Assembly: GCA_002317155.1 (NCBI GenBank)
Contig: DCIR01000062.1
Location: forward strand, 7,460-71,459
Origin: Lachnospiraceae bacterium UBA1721
Lineage (GTDB): Bacteria > Bacillota > Clostridia > Lachnospirales > Lachnospiraceae
Direction of reading: 5' to 3'
DNA length: 64,000 bases
The notes below the pieces were generated by a model that was not told the origin of the DNA, searched no databases, and saw only the letters and a program-made list of their open reading frames with translations. Positions 35,407 to 44,990 of the stretch are shown here, piece after piece. The translations under genes and the position numbers were made by a program. Position 1 is the stretch's first letter. Every line of letters starts with the position of its first letter.

Positions 35407-35545
35407 ATGGATGGCAATGTAAAAAGAGCCGCGAAAATGCTTGCTAAAGGCATGAAAGTACCTTGAAAGCAAGATTTTAACGGCAAAAGAGTAAAAAAAG
35501 CTAAAAAAGTAAAAAAGTTAATTAAGAAGGTAAAAACAGACTAAG
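35407..35545 (+). other. Lys/Ala-rich intergenic remnant
   Basis: Bases 35407-35466 could encode a 19-residue peptide starting MDGNVKRAAKMLAKGMKVP, and the following DNA in the same frame keeps coding Lys-rich residues up to 35544. This looks like a decayed end of a gene or a chance A-rich stretch, not a working gene. Confidence 0.25.
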
Positions 35546-35560
35546 AAAGGATTAGTAAAA

Positions 35561-36586
35561 ATGAGCGAAATTAAAATGATTGCACCCGCAGTTCCCAATG
35601 TTCCTTGGCAGGATAAGCCTGCAAAGCCTATCGTAGGCGCACCTATCTGGCGTTATTCTGAGAATCCTATTATCAACAGAAATCCTATTGAAGGAGTAGC
35701 ACGTATTTTTAACAGCGCGGTTGTCCCTTATGAAGATGGTTTTGTAGGAGTGTTCCGTGGTGAACAGACCAACGGAATTCCTTATGTATATCTTGGAAGA
35801 AGTAAGGATGGTCTTCACTGGGAGTTTGATCAGAACAAGGTTCCTTTCAAGGATGAGGAAGGCAATGATTTCATGCCTAAGTATGCATATGATCCCAGAC
35901 TTGTTAAGGTAGAGGATACCTACTATATCATCTGGTGTCAGGATTTCTTCGGTGCTTCAATCGGTATGGCTAAGACACAGGATTTCAAGACCTTTACCCG
36001 CATGGAGTGTCCTTTCATTCCCTTCAACAGAAATGCAGTTCTTTTCCCCAGAAAGATTAACGGAATGTACAAGATGCTCAGCCGTCCTTCAGATTCGGGA
36101 CATACTCCTTTTGGAGATATCTTCATTTCTGAGAGCCCTGACCTTGAGTATTGGGGACATCATCGTCATGTAATGGGCGCTAACGGAAAATGGTGGGAGT
36201 CAGTAAAAATCGGTGGCGGCGCAGCACCTATCGAGACCAGTGAAGGTTGGCTTGTTTTCTATCATGGTGTAAGCGGAACCTGCAACGGATTTGTATATTC
36301 AATCGGTGGAGCTATTCTTGATCTTGAGGAGCCTTCAAAGGTTCTCTACAGATGTGAGAACTTCCTGCTTACTCCTGAAGAGTGGTATGAGGAGAGAGGT
36401 TTTGTTCCTAATGTAACCTTCCCCTGCGCAACCATTCATGATCCTGAGTCAGGAAAGATTGCTCTCTACTACGGATGTGCAGATAGCTATGTATCTGTTG
36501 CATTCTGCTACTTTGATGAGATCGTACAGTATATCAAGGACCACAGTGAGGTTGATTGGAACGATACCGAGCTTGGTAAGAGATAA
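35561..36586 (+). CDS. GH130 beta-1,4-mannooligosaccharide phosphorylase-like enzyme
   Basis: A 341-residue GH130 protein, five-bladed propeller type, no signal peptide. Landmarks are ARIFNSAVVPYEDGFVGVFRGE, GRSKDGLHWE, YAYDPRLVK with the catalytic Asp (Asp111), and the phosphate/sugar loop around SRPSDSGHTPFGD. The pattern resembles subfamily 2, which phosphorolyses beta-1,4-mannooligosaccharides from the non-reducing end to give alpha-mannose-1-phosphate. The second GH130 gene downstream is of a clearly different subfamily. AGAAAGG precedes the ATG. Subfamily assignment is from memory of motifs, not from a search. Confidence 0.85.
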   Translation: MSEIKMIAPAVPNVPWQDKPAKPIVGAPIWRYSENPIINRNPIEGVARIFNSAVVPYEDGFVGVFRGEQTNGIPYVYLGRSKDGLHWEFDQNKVPFKDEEGNDFMPKYAYDPRLVKVEDTYYIIWCQDFFGASIGMAKTQDFKTFTRMECPFIPFNRNAVLFPRKINGMYKMLSRPSDSGHTPFGDIFISESPDLEYWGHHRHVMGANGKWWESVKIGGGAAPIETSEGWLVFYHGVSGTCNGFVYSIGGAILDLEEPSKVLYRCENFLLTPEEWYEERGFVPNVTFPCATIHDPESGKIALYYGCADSYVSVAFCYFDEIVQYIKDHSEVDWNDTELGKR

Positions 36587-36604
36587 TTGAACTTTTACAA
36601 TAAG

Positions 36605-36640
36605 GGCTGCCAAAACATTTGTGATGGCAGCCTGCTTTGC
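36605..36640 (+). terminator. weak terminator-like hairpin
   Basis: Stem GGCTGCCA with TGGCAGCC, 12-base loop, followed by TGCTTTGC. The T run is poor, so partial read-through into the GH5 gene is likely. Confidence 0.35.
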
Positions 36641-36737
36641 TATATAGGTATAATGGATTTGTAAGCTGGTTATTTTTGTAAGTAGTTGTTTTTTGTGAGT
36701 ATATTGGTCTTTTGTATTTATTTTAATGGGGACATTT

Positions 36738-37787
36738 ATGAAAAATATATCGGTATGGGATATAGTAAAAGATATTAGAATCGGTTGGAATTTGGGTAAC
36801 ACGCTTGATGCAGTAACCCAGAGATTAGCGCCTGATGCGAGTGCCACACAGTGGGAGACATGTTGGGGCAATCCGGTTACTACGGAAAAAATGATAGAGG
36901 ACATCCTGGCAGCAGGTTTTAATCTGATAAGAGTGCCGGTTTCATGGGGATGCCATACAGACAGCAATCTTGTCATTGCCAAAAGCTGGATTGAGCGTGT
37001 AAAGGAAGTAGTTGATTATGCGTATTCACGAGGAGCATACGTTATTTTGAATATTCATCATGAGGGCTGGAACTTCCCTTTTTATGATAATCGTGATAAA
37101 GCTATGGCAACTGCTGAAAAGATATGGCTTCAGATTGCGGAGTATTTTAAGGATTACGATGAGCATTTGATTTTTGAGACACAAAATGAACCCAGAAAAA
37201 TAAAAACACCTTTGGAATGGACAGGCGGAGATCAGGAGGGCTGGGATGTTGTCAACGATGTAAATGAAGTATGCATCAGGACAATCAGAAGTACCGGCGG
37301 CAACAATCTCTACAGAGCGGTAATGTTGCCTTCATATGCGGCAAGCATGGATGGAAAGGCAATAAGAGCGTGGAAGAATCTTTCCGGGGATGACAGAGTA
37401 ATCGCATCAATTCATGCATACGTTCCGTTTAGATTTGCACTCACTACAGGTGATGACGGAGAAGTCGAGTGGGATAAGACCGATGATGTTATAGATCGAA
37501 TGACGGATGACATGAAAGTTAATTTTATTGATAAGGGAATCCCTGTTATTTTGGGAGAAATGGGTGCTCTTGTCAGAGTAACGGACAGAGAAACCAGGCT
37601 TGAATGGGCTGAATACTTTTTCGGTAAGGCAAATGAGATAGGTGTTCCGTGCTGCTGGTGGGATAATAACAGCTTTGTACCGGGGCATGGAGAGACCTTT
37701 GGACTATATGACAGAAGAGAATGCAAATTCAGATTTAATGAATTGCTTGATGTAATGATGAAAGCAACAGAAGGCAGAAGGGGATAA
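36738..37787 (+). CDS. GH5 endo-glycanase, predicted cytoplasmic
   Basis: A 349-residue GH5 catalytic domain with no signal peptide and no binding module. [10 protein letters not shown] near the start, [15 protein letters not shown], the acid/base Glu in ETQNEPR (Glu151), and the nucleophile in VILGEMGAL (Glu274) are all in place. The GNTLDA start is common to GH5 cellulase-like subfamilies (GH5_2, GH5_4). In this setting it probably shortens imported glucomannan or mannan oligosaccharides rather than polymers. The start at 36738 is preferred over ATG 36726 because TGGGGAC lies between them. Two bases separate it from the next GH130 gene. Confidence 0.85.
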   Translation: MKNISVWDIVKDIRIGWNLGNTLDAVTQRLAPDASATQWETCWGNPVTTEKMIEDILAAGFNLIRVPVSWGCHTDSNLVIAKSWIERVKEVVDYAYSRGAYVILNIHHEGWNFPFYDNRDKAMATAEKIWLQIAEYFKDYDEHLIFETQNEPRKIKTPLEWTGGDQEGWDVVNDVNEVCIRTIRSTGGNNLYRAVMLPSYAASMDGKAIRAWKNLSGDDRVIASIHAYVPFRFALTTGDDGEVEWDKTDDVIDRMTDDMKVNFIDKGIPVILGEMGALVRVTDRETRLEWAEYFFGKANEIGVPCCWWDNNSFVPGHGETFGLYDRRECKFRFNELLDVMMKATEGRRG

Positions 37788-37789
37788 AG

Positions 37790-38959
37790 ATGATTCACGA
37801 GAAGTATTATGAACTTCAAAAGGAAGTGGACGAACTCACTTCACGTAAGAACAGTAAGTCAGCATTTTATAACGGAATATATGACAGATACGAGAATCCG
37901 GTGCTTACAAGAGAGATGATTCCCGTTACCTGGAAATATGATATAGACAAGGATAGCAATCCCTATTTTATGGAGCGTCTTGGCGTTAATGCGACATTTA
38001 ATTCCGGCGCAATATATTTGAAAGGAAAATATTATCTGGTTGCCCGTATAGAGGGCAATGACAGAAAGTCATTCTTCGGTGTGGCAGAGTCTGATAACGG
38101 TGTGGATGGATTTAAGTTTTGGGATTATCCGATTCTTTTGCCTGATACATGTCCCGAAGAAACCAATGTATACGATATGAGACTGACTCAGCATGAGGAT
38201 GGATACATATACGGAGTATTCTGTTCCGAGAGTAAGGATAAGACCAGTAATGATTTGTCTGCAGCGGTTGCGGCAGCAGGTATTGTGAGAACAAAAGACT
38301 TAAAGAATTGGGAGAGGCTTGACAATCTGACAACACTGCGCAGTCCACAGCAGAGAAACGTGGTTTTGCATCCTGAATTTGTAAATGGTAAGTATGCATT
38401 TTATACAAGACCAATGGATGATTTTATCGAGACGGGAAGCGGCGGTGGAGTAGGTTTTGGATTGTGCGATGATATCGAGCATGCAGTGATAGATGAGGAG
38501 GTTATGACTTCTCTCAGAAAATATCATACTATTACTGAAGCGAAAAACGGTGCAGGTGCTACACCCATTAAGACTGACCGCGGATGGATTCATATCGCAC
38601 ACGGAGTAAGAAATACTGCGGCCGGACTCAGATATGTTATTTATGCGTTTGCCACAGATCTTAATGACCCTTCCAAGGTGATTGCAGAGCCCTCGGGAAT
38701 GCTCATCGGACCAAGAGAAGGTGAGAGGGTCGGAGATGTTTCAAATGTTGTGTTCACCAACGGTGCGATAGTTAACGAGAAAAATGAAGTCTTTATTTAC
38801 TATGCTTCATCAGACACAAGACTACATGTAGCTACTACTACAATCGATAAGCTTGTTGATTATGTATTCAGCACACCCGAAGATCCCGGAAGAAGTGTTG
38901 AGTGCGTTGCACAAAGATGTGATATGATTAGAAAAAATCTTGAACTGCTTGCGAGGTAA
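37790..38959 (+). CDS. GH130 4-O-beta-D-mannosyl-D-glucose phosphorylase-like enzyme
   Basis: A 389-residue GH130 enzyme of the longer subfamily 1 type. The N-terminal helix ([19 protein letters not shown]), the block [14 protein letters not shown], the catalytic Asp in VYDMRLTQ (Asp129), [13 protein letters not shown] and the closing helix [11 protein letters not shown] match mannosylglucose phosphorylases of Ruminococcus and Bacteroides. The reaction splits mannosyl-glucose with phosphate into mannose-1-phosphate and glucose. Co-transcribed with GH5 (2-base gap) and CE2 (4-base gap). The sugar epimerase that usually prepares its substrate is not in this window. Confidence 0.9.
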   Translation: MIHEKYYELQKEVDELTSRKNSKSAFYNGIYDRYENPVLTREMIPVTWKYDIDKDSNPYFMERLGVNATFNSGAIYLKGKYYLVARIEGNDRKSFFGVAESDNGVDGFKFWDYPILLPDTCPEETNVYDMRLTQHEDGYIYGVFCSESKDKTSNDLSAAVAAAGIVRTKDLKNWERLDNLTTLRSPQQRNVVLHPEFVNGKYAFYTRPMDDFIETGSGGGVGFGLCDDIEHAVIDEEVMTSLRKYHTITEAKNGAGATPIKTDRGWIHIAHGVRNTAAGLRYVIYAFATDLNDPSKVIAEPSGMLIGPREGERVGDVSNVVFTNGAIVNEKNEVFIYYASSDTRLHVATTTIDKLVDYVFSTPEDPGRSVECVAQRCDMIRKNLELLAR

Positions 38960-38963
38960 ATAA

Positions 38964-40121
38964 ATGTTTGTATATCCTGACAATGAAGCACTTCAGTACA
39001 GTGGAAGAATTGATTTTGATGATAAAAAAGCTCCTGTAATGGTTTATGCGGGAAGCTTTGTTAAGGTGAGATTTACAGGAAATACCTGTAGAGTTAAGCT
39101 AGCCAACAAAAGGAACTGGGCCATTGATTCGATGGGAGTAATCATTGATGGGGTTCAGGGAAAAATAATTCTTGCCGAAGACCAAGACGCTCATGAGTAT
39201 GATCTTGTGGGTGATCTTATGGCGATTGAAGTTGATGCAGAGGATGGAACACTTACACTAGATGCTCCAATAAGTGTACTTGATGACGGCGAGCATGAGG
39301 TCATGCTGTTTAAGAGAATGGACGGTGGTGCACACTATGTAAGCTTCCTGGGATTTGAGTTTGATGACGATGCGATTCTCAGTAGACCTGAGGCTCTTCC
39401 TTCAAGACGAATTGAAGTTGTTGGTGACAGCGTATCCTGCGGAGAGGTGTCTGAAGCAGTTCATTGTGTTGCGATGTCTGATCCTGAAAATAATGATGGA
39501 TTTTTCTCTAACAGCTGGTACTCTTATTCATGGCAGATAGCTAGAAGATTCGGAGCTGAATTGCATATTACCTCGCAGGGTGGAATCTCTTTATTCGACA
39601 AGACCGGATGGTTCAATGGACCGGATGATTTAAGAGGAGTGGAGAGCTGCTATGATAAGCTGGAATATAATCCTCCTCTTGGCGAGAAGCTTTATGATTG
39701 CTCATTATGGAAGCCTCAGGTAATAGTAGTGGCAATAGGACAAAATGATGCTACACCTGTGGATATTATGAAGGATGATTATGACGGAGAGGCTGCTGCA
39801 AAATGGCGCGCTGGATATAAGCGCTTCCTGGAAAAACTTCAAAGTCTTTATGATGGAGTGACGATAATCTGCGCAACTACTCTTTTGATGCATGACCCCA
39901 ATTGGGACAAGGCTATAGGGGAAGTGGTGGATGATATCAATCGTGATATTATCGGCGATGTCAAAAATGATTTCGGCGTGAGCAGAAAAGCTGTGCATCA
40001 CTTCATGTATAAGCGAAACGGAGCAGCTACGCCGGGACATCCTAGGATTCCTGAACACAATGAGATGGCTGAAGAACTCGGTGCATTTATCGAAGGTCTT
40101 GGCGATGATATCTGGAATTGA
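38964..40121 (+). CDS. CE2 acetyl esterase, cytoplasmic
   Basis: A 385-residue carbohydrate esterase family 2 protein: an N-terminal jelly-roll (YSGRIDFDDKKAPVMVYAGS, about 1-135) and a C-terminal SGNH hydrolase with the Ser in VVGDSVSCG (Ser156), Asn in IGQND, and a late GHPRIPEHNEMA with the His (about 359). CE2 enzymes remove acetyl groups from mannose units; here, without signal peptide, it would act on imported oligosaccharides so that the phosphorylases can proceed. It starts 4 bases after the GH130 gene and is the last gene before the palindromic elements. Confidence 0.88.
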   Translation: MFVYPDNEALQYSGRIDFDDKKAPVMVYAGSFVKVRFTGNTCRVKLANKRNWAIDSMGVIIDGVQGKIILAEDQDAHEYDLVGDLMAIEVDAEDGTLTLDAPISVLDDGEHEVMLFKRMDGGAHYVSFLGFEFDDDAILSRPEALPSRRIEVVGDSVSCGEVSEAVHCVAMSDPENNDGFFSNSWYSYSWQIARRFGAELHITSQGGISLFDKTGWFNGPDDLRGVESCYDKLEYNPPLGEKLYDCSLWKPQVIVVAIGQNDATPVDIMKDDYDGEAAAKWRAGYKRFLEKLQSLYDGVTIICATTLLMHDPNWDKAIGEVVDDINRDIIGDVKNDFGVSRKAVHHFMYKRNGAATPGHPRIPEHNEMAEELGAFIEGLGDDIWN

Positions 40122-40158
40122 TGCCTGAATATTTAGAATTGATTTGATGTATTCTAAG

Positions 40159-40380
40159 AGCAGATTCAGTGATAGAAGCTACGCGAGGACGTTACGGCGG
40201 ACAGCTTAACTAAGCCACTTGCATCTACTACAAGCGTCGGTGCGCATCTGCCATCCGTGGCAGTGCGCACCTAAAATCAGCATCGTGCTGATTTTACGCT
40301 TTACGTATCGCAAGAGGCTAAGTACGCGAGTCCGCTCTCACTTCGCTCCCTCGCCGTAGCAGTCTATCCCTGAATCTGCT
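40159..40380. repeat. long imperfect palindrome with two nested hairpins (element 1)
   Basis: The ends AGCAGATTCAG (40159-40169) and CTGAATCTGCT (40370-40380) are perfect inverted repeats, and pairing continues imperfectly for about 75 bases inward on each side. The centre carries two perfect hairpins side by side: 40239-40271 (GGTGCGCA/TGCGCACC plus CTGCCA/TGGCAG, TCCG loop, one bulged T) and 40272-40296 (11-bp stem, TCG loop). It is more GC-rich than its surroundings and has no convincing gene. It could be a structured RNA, a miniature inverted-repeat element, or both. Confidence 0.8.
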
Positions 40381-40413
40381 GCCGTGAAATATAGAATCCT
40401 TTTTATACAGGCT

Positions 40414-40648
40414 CAATCCGAGATATATCGCCTGCGTAGTTAAAGCGCACGGTGCAGATTCTTGGTTTCATCCGAAGTGGATCCGAAGCGAGGGCTGTTT
40501 TCCGAAACTGCCCTCGATAGTAACATCATTGTTCGAGTGACCTCGCATCAGCGAGATCGCGAGTTGATGTTACGGTCGGTGGAACGCACGGAGGAATCCT
40601 TAGAAGATGCCCGTGTAGCGACCACGGAGCAGAGATATGCTCGGATTG
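40414..40648. repeat. second long imperfect palindrome of the same plan (element 2)
   Basis: CAATCCGAG (40414-40422) pairs with CTCGGATTG (40640-40648), and the arms continue imperfectly for about 65 bases. The centre again holds two hairpins: 40489-40516 (CGAGGGC/GCCCTCG, then GTTT/AAAC, with a TCCG loop) and 40520-40573 (GTAACATCA/TGATGTTAC around an inner CTCGC/GCGAG hairpin). The first inner hairpin of both elements ends in a TCCG tetraloop. A 115-codon frame (40462-40809) crosses it but looks accidental. Confidence 0.75.
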
Positions 40649-40701
40649 AAGCTGTATCATTAATTGAAACTGTATTATTAACAGAAGCTTTATCAATAAG
40701 T
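40648..40701 (+). repeat. three imperfect 18-bp tandem repeats
   Basis: Units GAAGCTGTATCATTAATT, GAAACTGTATTATTAACA and GAAGCTTTATCAATAAGT follow each other without gaps directly after element 2. Read in the frame of the 115-codon ORF they give six-residue repeats (EAVSLI, ETVLLT, EALSIS). Confidence 0.65.
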
Positions 40702-40781
40702 CATATTATTTATTATCAAAGGGACTATATAGGGGTAGATTGTCTCTATAAGACGGTCGCAGCCCCTACAAGAGGTACACT

Positions 40782-41894
40782 ATGGAGATTGATTACAAGG
40801 AAGGAATAAAGAATGTAGGCAACACCGCCAGACTGCGCAAGGTGTTCGAGCGAGCTGCAAACGGTGAGAAGATAACAATAGCTTTTCTTGGAGGATCGAT
40901 TACCCAGGGATCGCTCGCCAGCAAGCCTGAGCTTTGCTATGCAGCCAGAGTATTTGCATGGTGGAAGGAGACTTTTCCCAAGGCTGAATTTACATACATA
41001 AATGCGGGAATCGGCGCAACTGATTCTCAGTTTGGATGTGCCAGAGCTGCGGAGGATGTACTCAGCTATACTCCTGATGTTATCAGTGTAGAATATGCTG
41101 TTAATGATTCCAGCAACGAGCATTATCTCGAGACCTTTGAAGGTGTTGTGAGAAAGCTGTTGTCAGCACCGAATTTGCCCGCTGTATATACCTTTTACAA
41201 CGTGTGCTATGATAACGGAGCCAGTGCGGAACTTCAGCATTCCAAGGTAGCACGACACTATAACATTCCTGCGTTTAGCATGCAGAGTACCATATACCCG
41301 TTGCTTCTAAGCGGTGATATTAAAAATCGTGACATCACACCCGATGATCTTCATCCCAATGATTTGGGACATCAGATGGTAGCGGATGTAATTACCTATG
41401 GTCTTAATAAATTCAGAGTATGTGACGTATGCAGTGATGTGCAGATTATAGCAACACTTCCCGCACCGATAACTGCTAATGCATATGAGGACAGTGTTCG
41501 TTTCCGTAATAAGAATGCAGATATTGTGGAAAATAGCGGATGGACTCCTGATGAAAGCAGACAGGAAGTGATTACCGACATTTTTAAGAATGGCTGGACT
41601 GCTACTCAAAAGGGAGCTAAGATAGCCTTTAGGGTCAGTGGCTCATGCATCGGTGTTCAGTACAGAAGAACCATACAGCTTCCGGCGCCTGTGGCTGTGG
41701 CTAAGGTGGATGGTGAAGTCAAGGCAGTATTGGATGGCAACTTTGATGAGACCTGGGGCGATAAGCTGTGCCTTGATACCCTTTTGGACCATGGTGCTGC
41801 CGGAGAACATATCGTGGAGATAGAGATTACAGAGGCACATGAAGAAGACGTGCTGCCAATGTATATCGTTAGTGTGATTGCATCAGGTAATTAG
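40782..41894 (+). CDS. SGNH-type carbohydrate acetyl esterase with C-terminal beta-sandwich (CE17-like)
   Basis: A 370-residue protein: an N-terminal SGNH hydrolase with FLGGSITQG (Ser39), NAGIGATDSQFG, EYAVNDSS, and the Asp-His pair in DDLHPNDLGH (His191), followed by a beta-rich C-terminal domain (about 215-370). The two-domain layout and the company of CE2 and GH130 recall CE17 of the Roseburia intestinalis mannan locus, which together with CE2 removes acetyl groups from all mannose positions. No signal peptide. AGAGG precedes the ATG. It is separated from CE2 by the palindromic elements and is followed by the mannose-6-phosphate isomerase gene. Confidence 0.82.
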   Translation: MEIDYKEGIKNVGNTARLRKVFERAANGEKITIAFLGGSITQGSLASKPELCYAARVFAWWKETFPKAEFTYINAGIGATDSQFGCARAAEDVLSYTPDVISVEYAVNDSSNEHYLETFEGVVRKLLSAPNLPAVYTFYNVCYDNGASAELQHSKVARHYNIPAFSMQSTIYPLLLSGDIKNRDITPDDLHPNDLGHQMVADVITYGLNKFRVCDVCSDVQIIATLPAPITANAYEDSVRFRNKNADIVENSGWTPDESRQEVITDIFKNGWTATQKGAKIAFRVSGSCIGVQYRRTIQLPAPVAVAKVDGEVKAVLDGNFDETWGDKLCLDTLLDHGAAGEHIVEIEITEAHEEDVLPMYIVSVIASGN

Positions 41895-41956
41895 TTGATG
41901 AAAGTGCGCTTGCATGCATGATGAATTGGATGAATAGATAATGTTTTGGAGGTCGT

Positions 41957-42940
41957 TTGGCTGTGAATTCTGAGAATATATATGCGGAACCTTTATTCTT
42001 AAATCCCGTGCTTACACATAATATTTGGGGTGGAACCAGACTTAGAGATGATTATGGGTATCAGGTGGAAGGAAATGATATCGGAGAGTGCTGGGGAATA
42101 TCAGCTCATCCGAACGGAGAGGGTACTGTAAGAGGCGGAGCTTTTGACGGAAAAAAGCTTTCTGAGCTCTGGGAGACGAATCCCGAACTGTTTGGTAACG
42201 TTGGACCTGGGGGAGAGAGGCTTCTTCCTTATGACAGATTTCCGCTTCTCACCAAGATAATTGATGCCAAGGATGATTTGAGTATTCAGGTTCATCCTGA
42301 TGATGAATATGCTGCCGAGCATGAAAATGGCTCATTCGGTAAGACTGAGTGCTGGTATGTACTTGACTGTGATGAAAACAGCAGCCTGGTAATCGGTCAT
42401 AATGCTCAGAACAAAGATGAGTTGGAAGACATGATTAATAACGGCAGATGGTCGGATTTTATCAGAGAGCTTCCTGTTAAGAAGGGTGATTTCCTTCAGA
42501 TTGATCCAGGAACCGTACATGCAATCAAAGGCGGAGTCCTGATTTTGGAGACCCAGCAAAACAGTGATATAACATATCGCGTATATGATTATGACAGACT
42601 GCAAAACGGTAAGCCCAGACAGCTTCATGTCAAGCAGAGCATCGATGTGATAACCGTGCCTGCCAAGTCAGCAGAGGATAGTGTGAGACATTTTGCGGAC
42701 ACTGAAGTTAACAGTGTTGTGTGCATGTATGAATGCAAATATTACAAGGTGTCAAAGATAAGTGTTCAGGGTTCGATGCAGTTTTGCCAGGACAATCCTT
42801 TCCTTGCTATGAGTATTCTTGACGGAGCTGGAAAAGTGAACGGATTTGATGTAAAAAAAGGCGATCATTTAATCCTTCCGAATGCGGTAAAAAACGTTGA
42901 ATTGACAGGTGATATGAGAATTATTGTGTCTACAATATAA
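41957..42940 (+). CDS. manA: mannose-6-phosphate isomerase, class I
   Basis: A 327-residue type I phosphomannose isomerase of the short Firmicutes form, converting mannose-6-phosphate to fructose-6-phosphate. Zinc ligands sit in IQVHPDD (about 112-118), TECWYVLD, and PGTVHAI, with the substrate arginine in QNSDITYRVYD. It connects the phosphorylase products (via a phosphomannomutase not present here) to glycolysis, which fits its place at the end of the mannan locus. The start is TTG 41957 or GTG 41963; GGAGG ends 4 or 10 bases before them, so I cannot decide. Confidence 0.93.
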   Translation: MAVNSENIYAEPLFLNPVLTHNIWGGTRLRDDYGYQVEGNDIGECWGISAHPNGEGTVRGGAFDGKKLSELWETNPELFGNVGPGGERLLPYDRFPLLTKIIDAKDDLSIQVHPDDEYAAEHENGSFGKTECWYVLDCDENSSLVIGHNAQNKDELEDMINNGRWSDFIRELPVKKGDFLQIDPGTVHAIKGGVLILETQQNSDITYRVYDYDRLQNGKPRQLHVKQSIDVITVPAKSAEDSVRHFADTEVNSVVCMYECKYYKVSKISVQGSMQFCQDNPFLAMSILDGAGKVNGFDVKKGDHLILPNAVKNVELTGDMRIIVSTI

Positions 42941-43178
42941 TAATGCGTGAAACGTTTTCTGATTTATCAAAAAATGGCGCTTTTTTTTGTGATAATTACA
43001 ATTATATTGAGTGTAAAAAAATGCTATAATAACTCAACTGAAAAATTGGGTATATTGTAGCTTTTTTTATACCTCTAAATGCTATTAATTCAGATCTGAG
43101 TTTTATGGCGGATCTTAATCGAAAAACACTTCAAAAGCATCAGGTTCTGACAAAATAAATAGAATGGAGCAAGTGCGG

Positions 43179-44885
43179 ATGGGAATTGTTAAAGCAAAAA
43201 GAAAGAAGAAAAAGATTACTCTTAAATTTATCTTCCTCATGATGTTGGTATCACTTTTTCCAATGACTGTTTTGGGAGTTTTGATCGGACTCATAGGATA
43301 CAACGCAGCATGTAATGCAGCTGAGGGCGGTGAACTCGAGAAGGCTCAGGCCGTTGCGTATGAAATGAAGGAGTATTTTTCTACAATACTCGAGCTGAAC
43401 GGTGACATTGATTATGATGACTACGCCGATCATGTATATGTAGAATCACTCCAGGAGTCACTCGGTATTGAACAGACTCTTTTCAAAGATAATAAGAGAT
43501 TTGTATCTTCAATGAAGAATTCGGATGGCACCTATAACGAAGGAACAGCAATGGCCTTTGAGATTTGGGAGACTATCAAGACCGGTCAGGATTATAAGAG
43601 TGATTCAGTATATCATGGAGATACTAAGTATTTCGTATTCTACACACCCATTTATACAGATGATACCAACACTACTATTTGGGGTGCTGCATATGCAGGT
43701 GTTGCAGAGGAACGTGTTAATGCGCGTGAGACAAAGGTACTCTCTCAGATTATGATAGCTTTAGGAAGCTTGTTTGTTGGCGTAGCTATTATTATGTGGT
43801 TTGTATCATTCTACTTCTACAAGACATTGAGAACACTTGCAGCAGATGCTACTACAATGTCAGAGGGTGTTCTTTCACAGCCTTTCGTAACCAAGTCATT
43901 TGTAGTCGAATTTATGGTTATTGGCGCTGCACTTGAAAAACTCAGATTGCAGCTGTCTGGAACGGTTTCTTCGATTAGTGATACATCAGATAAGCTTGAT
44001 AGCAGTGCTGTTACAGTTGATAACCTGTCAGGTGATTCTGCTACAAGTGCAGGTCAGATTTCACAGGCAGTTACAGAACTTACAGGTACTGCTCAGTCAA
44101 TGGCTGAAAGCGTTCAGGAAGCTAACAATTCCGTTATGGAGATGGGCAATTCACTCGATGTGGTTGCTGATAATGCAAAGAAAGCTTCAGAAGATGCAGA
44201 AGTCATGTATGAGATTAACAAGAAAGCTCTTCGTGACATGGGCACTGTTAAGGATAGTAATGAGCAGTCAGTTCAGGCTATCGTTGAAATCAACGGAAAG
44301 ACTCAGGAATGTACAGAAGCTGTTGAGACAATTCGCTCAGCCGCAGATGTAATTAAGGAAATCGCAAGCCAGACCAATCTTCTTGCACTTAATGCTTCAA
44401 TTGAGGCTGCACGTGCAGGAGAGGCAGGAAGAGGATTTGCGGTAGTTGCTGAAAATATCAGAAACCTTGCTGAACAGAGTAACAAGTCAGCACAGGAGAT
44501 TGGTACTTCGGTTAACGATGTTATTGAGAAGGTTAATGTATGTGCTGCAATGGCAGATGATGCTCAGGATATGATGCATCAGCAGCAGAAGCTTGTTGAT
44601 GACGTATCTGAAGGCATGAATGAGCTTAGTGATGCTGTTAAGCGTGTTACCGATCAGATTGAAGCTATTACCGATGAGGTTAAGAATCTGGATAAGGCTA
44701 AGGATTCAGTTCTTGGTAACATCACTGATCTTTCAGCTATCGCAGAAGAGAATGCAGCTTCAGCAGAAGAGGTTACCGCAAGCATTGAGACAATTGCTAC
44801 CGGTATCGCAGGAACCAAGGATGAATCAGGAGAAATGCGCCGCATTTCAGAACAGCTGGTTGAACAGCTCAAGTTCTTCAAGTAA
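43179..44885 (+). CDS. methyl-accepting chemotaxis protein with Cache-type sensor
   Basis: A 568-residue chemoreceptor. A basic N-terminus precedes membrane helix 1 (about 13-40). The outside Cache-like sensor (about 45-180, with FETWIETIKTG-like and [16 protein letters not shown] strands) is followed by helix 2 (about 185-212), a short HAMP-like segment and the coiled-coil signalling domain, whose hairpin tip reads [20 protein letters not shown]. It relays ligand binding to CheA. I chose the ATG at 43179 since GGAG lies 9 bases upstream; ATG 43164 is possible. Its place next to the mannan locus hints at a sugar attractant, but this is only position. Confidence 0.9.
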   Translation: MGIVKAKRKKKKITLKFIFLMMLVSLFPMTVLGVLIGLIGYNAACNAAEGGELEKAQAVAYEMKEYFSTILELNGDIDYDDYADHVYVESLQESLGIEQTLFKDNKRFVSSMKNSDGTYNEGTAMAFEIWETIKTGQDYKSDSVYHGDTKYFVFYTPIYTDDTNTTIWGAAYAGVAEERVNARETKVLSQIMIALGSLFVGVAIIMWFVSFYFYKTLRTLAADATTMSEGVLSQPFVTKSFVVEFMVIGAALEKLRLQLSGTVSSISDTSDKLDSSAVTVDNLSGDSATSAGQISQAVTELTGTAQSMAESVQEANNSVMEMGNSLDVVADNAKKASEDAEVMYEINKKALRDMGTVKDSNEQSVQAIVEINGKTQECTEAVETIRSAADVIKEIASQTNLLALNASIEAARAGEAGRGFAVVAENIRNLAEQSNKSAQEIGTSVNDVIEKVNVCAAMADDAQDMMHQQQKLVDDVSEGMNELSDAVKRVTDQIEAITDEVKNLDKAKDSVLGNITDLSAIAEENAASAEEVTASIETIATGIAGTKDESGEMRRISEQLVEQLKFFK

Positions 44886-44951
44886 TATGATGGATTCATC
44901 AAGTGAGCAATGGCTGATTAGTTATTTATTCAGCTGAATATGGTATAATAG

Positions 44952-44990
44952 ACCAAGGTGTCGGGACAGCACTCGGCACCTTGGTTTTTA
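44952..44990 (+). terminator. intrinsic terminator after the chemoreceptor
   Basis: Stem ACCAAGGTG with CACCTTGGT, extended inward by a few pairs, then TTTTTAC. A TGGTATAAT extended -10 box lies immediately upstream (44941-44949). Confidence 0.85.

Noticed and set aside
40462..40809. 115-codon + strand frame across element 2
   Set aside because: It runs through the arms and inner hairpins of a palindrome and 28 bases into the next gene; composition and lack of a ribosome site suggest it is not a real protein, although it deserves a copy-number check.
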